Shown here: in pieces, positions 1 through 4,526 of the stretch
Position numbering within the stretch: the stretch's first letter is position 1
Layout: the number at the start of each line of letters is the position of its first letter
DNA from: Rhizobiales bacterium UBA697
GTDB lineage: Bacteria; Pseudomonadota; Alphaproteobacteria; Rhizobiales; Ancalomicrobiaceae
Direction of reading: 5' to 3'
DNA: 9,307 nucleotides
Assembly (NCBI GenBank): GCA_002298965.1
Contig: DBMN01000058.1
Coordinates: 1,260-10,566 of the forward strand
The notes under the pieces: generated by a model
The model's input: the letters and a program-made list of their open reading frames with translations, nothing else
What the model was told of the DNA's origin: nothing
Databases searched by the model: none
Translations under genes and position numbers: made by a program

Positions 1-307
1 GGCCCGCCTCGACCGACAGGAGTGCCGGCGAACGGGCGATCTCGATGCCGAGCCAGGCGATCCAGGCGGCGCCGAGGAAGCGCATCGCGTCGTAGAGCGC
101 CGGCGACGAGCGCAGCAGGGCCGCGAGGCCGGCACCGGCGAGCGCGACATGGATCGCACGCGCGACCGCCAGTCCCGCCGCCGCGGCGAGCGCGGCGAGG
201 CGGCCGTCGCGGATGCCGGTCTGCAACACCAGGATCATGTCGGCGCCGGGCAGGAGATAGACCAGCGCCAGCGCGACGACGAAGGCCGAAAGGCTCGTGG
301 CTTCCAT
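1..307 (-). CDS. LysE family translocator (amino-acid exporter), N-terminal part
   Basis: This is an inner-membrane exporter of the LysE/RhtB family, which moves amino acids or related small molecules out of the cell. About 102 residues are visible; the C-terminal half lies beyond the left edge. The protein opens with a hydrophobic segment (residues about 5-19) that leads into PGADMILVLQTG at residues 20-31. This matches the family signature PGPDM with the second Pro replaced by Ala. A basic turn (RDGR) follows, then an Ala/Gly-rich helix and the motif AIHVALAGAGLAALLRSSP, and a third segment, AAWIAWLG. The ATG at 305-307 is supported by an exceptionally complete Shine-Dalgarno sequence. It is transcribed divergently from an Lrp/AsnC regulator, as is common for this family, which suggests amino-acid-responsive control. 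The substrate cannot be told from the sequence. Confidence 0.9.
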   Translation of the reverse strand, partial: MEATSLSAFVVALALVYLLPGADMILVLQTGIRDGRLAALAAAAGLAVARAIHVALAGAGLAALLRSSPALYDAMRFLGAAWIAWLGIEIARSPALLSVEAG

Positions 308-320
308 CGGATCACCTCCT
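308..320 (-). promoter_or_regulatory. Full-length Shine-Dalgarno sequence of the lysE gene
   Basis: On the minus strand the bases AGGAGGTGATCC lie one base before the ATG. They are complementary to all 12 bases of the conserved bacterial 16S rRNA 3' end (GGATCACCTCCT). The GGAGG core sits 7 bases from the start codon. This fixes the start of the exporter gene and predicts efficient initiation. Confidence 0.85.
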
Positions 321-438
321 CGGAGAGGAAGCGATAGCACCGAGGGCCGGGGCCGATCCCTGCGTTTCGTGCTTCATGTCGGCGTGCGATCGGCATATCC
401 TGCCAATCTTCTGTGAAATACGACGGAGTCATGCCGGA

Positions 439-939
439 ATGAAGCTCGACGCCATCGATCGCCGGATTCTCGCCGCCCTGCAACGCGACGGGCGGCTCTC
501 CAACGTCGACCTCGCCGAGGCGGTCGGCCTGTCGCCGTCGCCGTGTCTCAGGCGGGTGAAGATGCTGGAGAAGGCCGGGGTGATCGCCGGCTATCACGCC
601 ACGCTCGAGCGCAAGGCGGTCGGGCTGGGGCTGACGGTCTTCGTCGGCGTCAAGGTGGAGCGCCACCACGACGAGCAGGCGACCGCCTTCCGCGACGCGG
701 TCGGCGGGCTGGCGGAGGTGGTCTCCTGCCATCTCGTCTCGGGCGAGGCCGACTTCCTGTTGCAGGTGGTGGTGCCCGACCTCGCCGGCTACGAACGCTT
801 CCTGCTCGGCACGCTGCTGAAGCTGCCGGGGGTCAGCGACATCCGCTCGAACTTCGCCATCCAGACGGTGAAGAGCGGCGCGCCGCTGCCGCTCGATCAC
901 CTGCCGGATGCGATCGACGCTCAGGCCGCGAAGCGGTAG
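439..939 (+). CDS. Lrp/AsnC family transcriptional regulator
   Basis: This is a 166-residue DNA-binding regulator of the feast/famine family, which forms dimers and octamers and senses amino acids. Residues 3-60 form the winged helix-turn-helix: DAIDRRILAALQRDGRLS, then DLAEAVGLSPSPCLRRVKML as the reading-head helices. Residues about 65-145 are the ligand-sensing RAM domain. It carries the typical SGEADFLLQVVVPDL segment (101-115), followed by YERFLLGTLLKLPGV and the dimer strand SNFAIQTVK. The ATG at 439 is chosen because the family begins with M-x-L-D-x-I-D and GGAG lies 10 bases upstream. The frame stays open further upstream, but that extension is Arg-rich and unlike the family. It diverges from a LysE exporter, its likely target (inference). 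Its last 19 bases overlap the end of the convergent dioxygenase gene, so no separate terminator fits between them. Confidence 0.93.
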   Translation: MKLDAIDRRILAALQRDGRLSNVDLAEAVGLSPSPCLRRVKMLEKAGVIAGYHATLERKAVGLGLTVFVGVKVERHHDEQATAFRDAVGGLAEVVSCHLVSGEADFLLQVVVPDLAGYERFLLGTLLKLPGVSDIRSNFAIQTVKSGAPLPLDHLPDAIDAQAAKR

Positions 940-1724
940 GCGTCGAGGGCGAGAACCGCGAACTGGGTCTCGCGGTGGATCACCGTCCCCGCCCCGCCGG
1001 CGCCGAGCGCCACGAAGAAGGGCAGGAAATGCTCGTCGGTCGGGTGGTTGCGACCGCCGAAGGGGGCGCGGGCGCGGTAGTCGATCAGCGCCTCGACGTC
1101 GTTTGCCGCCACCTTCTCGGCGACCCAGTCGGCGAAGTCGGTGACCCAGCGCTCGGCCGCCTCGGTCATCGGACGCAGGCCGCCGAGCGGGCCGAAGGCG
1201 GCGTGGAGATTGTGGGTGAGCGAGCCCGACCCGAGGATCAGCACGCCTTCTTTCGCCAGCGGCGCCAGCGCCCGGCCGATCTCGTAGTGATGGCGCGGAT
1301 CGCGGCGCGGCTGCACCGAGACCTGGACGACCGGGATGTCGGCCTCCGGGTACATCAGCTTCAGCGGCACCCAGGTGCCGTGGTCGAAGCCGCGGCTCTC
1401 GACGCGGGCGGGGTCGAGCCCGGCCTCGCCGAGGAGCGACAGCACGCGCTCACCCAGCACCGGATCGCCGGGCGCCGAATACTGCATGCGATAGAGCTCG
1501 CGCTCGAAACCGCCGAAGTCGTGGACGGTCTCCGGCCGCGGGTCGACGACGACGGCGGGGCGTGTCGCCATGAAATGGGCGGAGACCGAGACGACCGCCT
1601 TCGGCCGCGGCATCGCCCCGCCGAGACCGGCGAGGAACGAGCGCGTGGCGCTGTCGTGCAGGATCATGTTGGGGGCGCCGTGGGAGACGAAGATCGGCGC
1701 GATCGGGGTCACGGTGTCGGTCAT
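921..1724 (-). CDS. ygiD: Extradiol ring-opening dioxygenase, YgiD/DODA (LigB superfamily)
   Basis: This is a cytosolic metal-dependent dioxygenase of 267 residues, close to the usual 260-275 of YgiD/4,5-DOPA extradiol dioxygenases. These enzymes cleave a catechol ring next to the hydroxyls. The family motifs are in order: IFVSHGAP (His15), VVSVSAHF (His50), GFDHGTWVPLKLMYP (His115), GSGSLTHNLH (His171, His174) and NHPTDEHFLPFFVALGA (His227, His232). His15, His50 and one of the later histidines are the expected metal ligands. There is no signal peptide. The physiological substrate is unknown; in E. coli YgiD the activity on L-DOPA was shown in vitro. The ATG at 1722-1724 gives the standard N terminus. 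Its GAGGA ribosome binding site lies in a possible hairpin (see that entry). DAHP synthase lies upstream on the same strand, but a terminator-like hairpin separates the two, so co-transcription is doubtful. Confidence 0.93.
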   Translation of the reverse strand: MTDTVTPIAPIFVSHGAPNMILHDSATRSFLAGLGGAMPRPKAVVSVSAHFMATRPAVVVDPRPETVHDFGGFERELYRMQYSAPGDPVLGERVLSLLGEAGLDPARVESRGFDHGTWVPLKLMYPEADIPVVQVSVQPRRDPRHHYEIGRALAPLAKEGVLILGSGSLTHNLHAAFGPLGGLRPMTEAAERWVTDFADWVAEKVAANDVEALIDYRARAPFGGRNHPTDEHFLPFFVALGAGGAGTVIHRETQFAVLALDAYRFAA

Positions 1725-1727
1725 GAT

Positions 1728-1754
1728 GACGATCCTCGGCCACCCCGGATCGTC
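1728..1754 (-). promoter_or_regulatory. Inverted repeat covering the ribosome binding site of the dioxygenase gene
   Basis: In the minus-strand transcript GACGATCC (1754-1747) and GGATCGTC (1735-1728) form a perfect 8-bp stem around an 11-base loop. The downstream arm ends three bases before the ATG. The GAGGA ribosome binding site runs from the end of the loop into that arm. If it folds, the hairpin would limit ribosome access. Whether it is used for regulation is inference. Confidence 0.45.
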
Positions 1755-1845
1755 CGATGGGAGATCGCGACGGGAAGGCCTCTTTCGTCTTCACAAATCG
1801 GCCGAGACGGCCGCGAATTCAACGACGACGGCCCACCGGAAACGA

Positions 1846-1880
1846 GAAAGGATCGTTCGATCTTCTCGAACGATCCTTTC
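1846..1880 (-). terminator. Probable terminator of the DAHP synthase gene
   Basis: A perfect 15-bp inverted repeat (1846-1860 with 1866-1880, loop 1861-1865) starts 26 bases after the DAHP synthase stop codon. On the minus strand the stem is followed by TCGTTTCC, a weak T-run, so termination may be incomplete. On the plus strand it has no T-rich tail. It is the strongest hairpin between the two minus-strand genes. Confidence 0.65.
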
Positions 1881-1887
1881 GTATCGG

Positions 1888-1902
1888 GGCGGATCGTCCG
1901 CC
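1888..1902. other. Short GC-rich hairpin just after the DAHP synthase stop codon
   Basis: GGCGGA-TCG-TCCGCC is a perfect 6-bp stem with a 3-base loop, 4 bases past the stop codon of the DAHP synthase gene. Its core CGGATCGTCCG recurs exactly at 1746-1756. The shorter GGATCGT is also used in both arms of the 1846-1880 hairpin. It may protect the mRNA 3' end or be part of the terminator; the sequence does not decide. Confidence 0.4.
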
Positions 1903-1906
1903 GGGC

Positions 1907-3304
1907 TCACTCGGCCGCGGCGGCGAGCGCCGGGCGACCGGCGCGATCCTTCTTGAGTTCCTCGGCGACGAGGAAAGCCAGTTCCAGCGCCTGGGCCGCG
2001 TTGAGGCGCGGGTCGCAGGCGGTCTCGTAGGCCTGGGAGAGATCGGCCTCCTGAATGGCCACGGCGCCGCCGGTGCATTCGGTGACGTTCTTGCCGGTCA
2101 TCTCGAGATGGACGCCGCCCGCCCAGGTGCCTTCGGCGCGATGGACCTCGAAGAAGCTCTGCACTTCCGAGAGGACCTTGTCGAAGGGACGGGTCTTGTG
2201 GCCGGTCGCCGAGGTCACGGTGTTGCCGTGCATCGGGTCGCAGGACCACACGACGTTGCGACCCTCGCGGGCCACCGCGCGGACCATCTCCGGCAGGTGC
2301 TTGCCGATCTTCTCCGAGCCGAAGCGGGCGATGAGGGTCAGGCGACCCGCCTCGTTCTTCGGATCGAGCGCCTCGATCAGGCGGAGCAGGCCGTCGATGT
2401 CGAGGCTCGGGCCGCACTTGAGGCCGATCGGGTTGGCGATGCCGCGCATGTACTCGACATGGGCGTGGTCGGGCTGACGGGTGCGGTCGCCGATCCACAG
2501 CATGTGGGCGGAGGTGTCGTACCAGCCGCCCTCGACCGAGTCCTCACGCGTCAGCGCCTCCTCGTAGGGAAGCAGCAGCGCCTCGTGCGAGGTGTAGAAG
2601 TCGACGGTCTGCAGCTGCGGCACGGTCTCGGCGGTCAGGCCGCAGGCGGCCATGAACTCCAGCGCCTCGGAGATGCGCTCGGCGACTTCCGAGAAGCGCT
2701 CGGCGACCGGGCTGTCGGCGAGGAACTCGACCATCCACTTCTGCACGCGCTCGAGCTTGGCGTAGCCGCCGTTGGCGAGGCCGCGCAGCAGGTTCAGCGT
2801 CGCCGCCGACTGGCGGTAGACCATGCGCATGCGCTGCGGATCGGGGATGCGCGACTCCGCCGTGAAGTCGAAGCCGTTGATGATGTCGCCGCGGTAGGAC
2901 GGCAGCTCGACGCCGTCGCGCTTCTCGATGTCGGAGGAGCGCGGCTTGGCGAACTGACCGGCGATGCGGCCGACCTTGACGACCGGCAGGCCGGCCGAAT
3001 GGGTCAGCACCACCGACATCGACAGAAAGATGCGGAAGAAGTCGCGGATCTGATTGGCGGAGTGCTCGGCAAAGCTCTCGGCGCAGTCGCCGCCCTGGAG
3101 CAGGAAAGCCTTGCGCTCGGCCACGCGACCGAGGTTCTTGCGCAGACGGCGCACTTCGTCGGCGATCGCCAACGGGGGCCAGGTGCGCAGGTCTTCCTCG
3201 ACCGCCTGAAGCAGGGCCTGATCGGCATAGACCGGCACCTGGACGATCGGCTTGCCACGCCAGCTCGTCGGCGACCAGTCGGCCGAGTTCCCGGACTTCG
3301 TCAT
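1907..3304 (-). CDS. aroG: Class II 3-deoxy-7-phosphoheptulonate (DAHP) synthase
   Basis: This enzyme joins phosphoenolpyruvate and erythrose 4-phosphate to make DAHP, the first step of the shikimate pathway to Phe, Tyr, Trp and folate. The 465 residues fit the class II (plant/mycobacterial type) family. Visible motifs are QGGDCAESF (70-78), KPRSSD, YRGDIINGFDF, TSHEALLLPYEEALTR, WIGDRTRQPDHAHVEYMRGI, NPIGLKCGP, DPMHGNTV, HLEMTGKNVTECTGG and ACDPRLN. The four metal ligands known from the M. tuberculosis enzyme (Cys, His, Glu, Asp) correspond to Cys74, His359, Glu401 and Asp431, with identical His-Glu-Asp spacing. The catalytic protein is therefore intact. The ATG at 3302-3304 is preceded by GGAGG at 8 bases; the frame extends upstream to 3511, but that part is low-complexity and unlike the family. 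The symbol for class II enzymes is not uniform (aroF or aroG). Regulation by a structured leader is possible (see the promoter and upstream-ORF entries). Confidence 0.97.
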   Translation of the reverse strand: MTKSGNSADWSPTSWRGKPIVQVPVYADQALLQAVEEDLRTWPPLAIADEVRRLRKNLGRVAERKAFLLQGGDCAESFAEHSANQIRDFFRIFLSMSVVLTHSAGLPVVKVGRIAGQFAKPRSSDIEKRDGVELPSYRGDIINGFDFTAESRIPDPQRMRMVYRQSAATLNLLRGLANGGYAKLERVQKWMVEFLADSPVAERFSEVAERISEALEFMAACGLTAETVPQLQTVDFYTSHEALLLPYEEALTREDSVEGGWYDTSAHMLWIGDRTRQPDHAHVEYMRGIANPIGLKCGPSLDIDGLLRLIEALDPKNEAGRLTLIARFGSEKIGKHLPEMVRAVAREGRNVVWSCDPMHGNTVTSATGHKTRPFDKVLSEVQSFFEVHRAEGTWAGGVHLEMTGKNVTECTGGAVAIQEADLSQAYETACDPRLNAAQALELAFLVAEELKKDRAGRPALAAAAE

Positions 3305-3348
3305 TTCAAGATCCTCCGCCCGTCTCGATGCGGGCTCGCGTTGTCCAT
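3301..3348 (-). other. 15-codon upstream ORF overlapping the DAHP synthase start
   Basis: On the minus strand an ATG at 3346-3348 opens a frame reading MDNASPHRDGRRILK. Its TGA stop (3301-3303) shares ATGA with the DAHP synthase ATG (3302-3304). The ribosome binding site of the main gene lies inside this frame. Such an arrangement allows translational coupling. The peptide has no Phe, Tyr or Trp, so it is not a classical aromatic attenuator, and its own ribosome binding site is poor. It may be chance. Confidence 0.25.
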
Positions 3349-3401
3349 CCACTGGGAATTTGGGTCCCGGCGGCCCTCTGTCCAGGGCAACCGGAGGCGG
3401 G

Positions 3402-3430
3402 TTTATACACGCCCGCCGCCGTCTTGACCA
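3402..3430 (-). promoter_or_regulatory. Candidate promoter of the DAHP synthase gene
   Basis: On the minus strand TGGTCA (3430-3425) and TATAAA (3407-3402) are separated by 17 bases, a good sigma-70-type spacing. This predicts a transcript start near 3395 and a leader of about 90 bases. The -10 box lies inside the loop of an inverted repeat, GGCGGG (3396-3401) with CCCGCC (3412-3417), which could be an operator. The -35 box matches 4 of 6 consensus bases. Confidence 0.5.
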
Positions 3431-3646
3431 CATCCGCGGAGGCGCGCCGCGAGCCGCGGGCGACGCGATGGCGCCTCGATCGATGCAAGACGACGCCATC
3501 AGGGGGTTCACGTAAGGAGGCCGATTCCAGGGCCGAATTCAGCCGATTTTTTAGAAATTTACTTTGGACTACGCATGTGGTTTATCCGTATACATGAGAA
3601 TATCTGTAATTGCTCCGATACCCTCGTGACGGCGATCGGACTAGCA

Positions 3647-3674
3647 TCTCTCGTCGAAGGCCGTCGTCGAGAGA
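3647..3674 (+). other. First leader hairpin upstream of the GntR gene
   Basis: TCTCTCG-T-CGA (3647-3657) pairs with TCG-T-CGAGAGA (3664-3674): ten base pairs with a single T:T mismatch and a 6-base loop. It lies between the AT-rich promoter-like patch and the gene, so it is probably in the 5' untranslated RNA. No T-run follows. Confidence 0.4.
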
Positions 3675-3686
3675 CGCCGGCAAACG

Positions 3687-3716
3687 GTCGGAAGGCCAAT
3701 TGGCGGGCTTTCCGAC
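3687..3716 (+). other. Second leader hairpin upstream of the GntR gene
   Basis: GTCGGAAGGCC (3687-3697) and GGCTTTCCGAC (3706-3716) form an 11-bp stem with one G:T wobble around an 8-base loop. It ends 20 bases before the GntR start codon and 7 bases before its GGGGGAG ribosome binding site. It could act in leader control or mRNA stability. There is no T-run, so it is not a standard intrinsic terminator. Confidence 0.4.
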
Positions 3717-3736
3717 GGACTTCGGGGGAGAGACAC

Positions 3737-4444
3737 ATGTATCGCGACATGCGATCGCAATCCGATGCGGAAAGCGACGCTTCACAAGTCGTTCGCAAAT
3801 CGGAACGCGCATATTTCTGGCTCAGGGACGAAATACTGTCGTTCGGCATGCAACCGGGGACGTTCATCGACAAAGTCGAGGTCTGCGAAAAACTCGGTGT
3901 ATCGAAACAACCTGTGACGGCGGCGTTGACGCGGCTGGAACAGGAAGGTCTCGTCGAGATCTACCCGCAACGCGGCACCTATGTCGCGCGGCTGCGCCTC
4001 GGCGCGATGCGCGAAAGCCTGTTCGTGCGCGGCGCGCTCGAGACGGCGGCGGTGCGACGGTTGGCGCAGGCCGACGACGCGGCACTCCGGGCGCGGATCG
4101 ACGAGATCCTGGCACGGCAGGTCGCGGCCATCGAGGCCGACGACACCGACGCCTATTTCGTGCTCGACCGCGAGTTCCACATGACGCTGGCACGGGCTCT
4201 GCCCTATCCGCAGGTCGCCCATCAGGTCGATCTCGGACTGGCGACGATCCGACGCTGTCAGGAGCCGTTCAAGCCCGACCTCGAGGCCGTCCGCGCCTCG
4301 CATGCCGGTCATCGACGCATCGCCGAGGCGATCGCAGCGCACGACGGCGACGCGGCGGCGCGCGAGATGGAGGCGCATGTCGCGTCCTACACCGCCATGC
4401 TGCTCGACCTCGCCGCGGCGCGGCCCGAACTCTTCGTCGCCTGA
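3737..4444 (+). CDS. GntR family transcriptional regulator, FCD (FadR-like) subfamily
   Basis: This is a 235-residue DNA-binding regulator. Residues about 20-85 form the GntR winged helix: SERAYFWLRDEILSF, then PGTFIDKVEVCEKLGVSKQPVTAALTRLEQEGLVEIYPQRGTYV in several helices and the wing. Residues about 90-225 are the all-helical FCD ligand domain. Its usual metal-binding set is present: Asp144 and His148 (DREFH), His192 (HAGHRRI) and His214 (MEAHVASY). FCD regulators commonly sense carboxylic acids or sugar acids; this ligand is unknown. The recognition segment has SKQPVTAAL where many relatives have SRTPVREAL. The ATG at 3737 follows GGGGGAG by 6 bases; a second ATG at 3749 is possible. It converges on the efflux operon and shares a terminator with it. 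No target gene is evident nearby, so autoregulation or distant targets are likely. Confidence 0.93.
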   Translation: MYRDMRSQSDAESDASQVVRKSERAYFWLRDEILSFGMQPGTFIDKVEVCEKLGVSKQPVTAALTRLEQEGLVEIYPQRGTYVARLRLGAMRESLFVRGALETAAVRRLAQADDAALRARIDEILARQVAAIEADDTDAYFVLDREFHMTLARALPYPQVAHQVDLGLATIRRCQEPFKPDLEAVRASHAGHRRIAEAIAAHDGDAAAREMEAHVASYTAMLLDLAAARPELFVA

Positions 4445-4470
4445 CCCGCGACACCCCCTACGACGAGCAA

Positions 4471-4496
4471 GGCCCCGGACGTCACCGTCCGGGGCC
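4471..4496. terminator. Bidirectional terminator between gntR and the efflux operon
   Basis: GGCCCCGGACG (4471-4481) and CGTCCGGGGCC (4486-4496) form a perfect 11-bp GC-rich stem with a TCAC loop. It sits 26 bases after the GntR stop codon and 30 bases after the stop codon of the convergent RND gene. On the plus strand TCTCTCGTTT follows; on the minus strand TTGCTCGTCG follows. It is stronger in the GntR direction and can serve both. Confidence 0.8.
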
Positions 4497-4526
4497 TCTC
4501 TCGTTTCGCTCAGGCTCAGTCGCCGA

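Larger units (their letters stand above)
3305..3736. other. 432-bp gene-free region between DAHP synthase and the GntR gene
   Basis: This divergent region holds control elements for both flanking genes and no convincing gene. From left to right it contains the DAHP synthase leader (about 3305-3395), its likely promoter (3402-3430), a GC-rich stretch, and an AT-rich patch around 3545-3625 that probably holds the GntR promoter. The patch includes CATGT-N13-ACATG arms at 3574-3596 around GTATAC, which could be a regulator site. Two hairpins follow in the GntR leader. In-frame upstream extensions of both flanking genes into this region are not homologous-looking and are not taken as coding. Confidence 0.6.

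Noticed and set aside
392..404. GGCA-N5-TGCC inverted repeat between lysE and lrp as an Lrp operator
   Set aside because: Arms of four bases are expected by chance in such DNA, and no matching promoter elements could be placed around it.
1817..1822. TTGAAT on the minus strand as a -35 box of a separate dioxygenase promoter
   Set aside because: The bases 17 positions downstream (GATTTG) match a -10 box poorly. A promoter is probably present in 1757-1850, but I cannot place it.
543..2030. 495-residue open frame on the plus strand across lrp and the dioxygenase
   Set aside because: It runs out of frame through lrp and antisense through the dioxygenase; low-complexity Arg/Gly/Ala composition and no family resemblance.
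1757..3427. 556-residue open frame on the plus strand opposite DAHP synthase
   Set aside because: Composition is that of a reverse-complement shadow, and the minus strand holds all class II DAHP synthase motifs in one frame.
3305..3511. N-terminal extension of DAHP synthase to an ATG at 3511
   Set aside because: The extra 69 residues resemble no part of the family, and the internal ATG at 3304 has a good ribosome binding site and gives the standard length.
3514..3520. AAGGAGG ribosome-binding-like sequence on the plus strand
   Set aside because: No ATG, GTG or TTG follows within a usable distance, so it does not mark a gene.
3575..3736. 54-residue upstream extension of the GntR regulator
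   Set aside because: The ATG at 3575 has no ribosome binding site, whereas GGGGGAG stands 6 bases before the ATG at 3737, and the GntR domain begins soon after that start.
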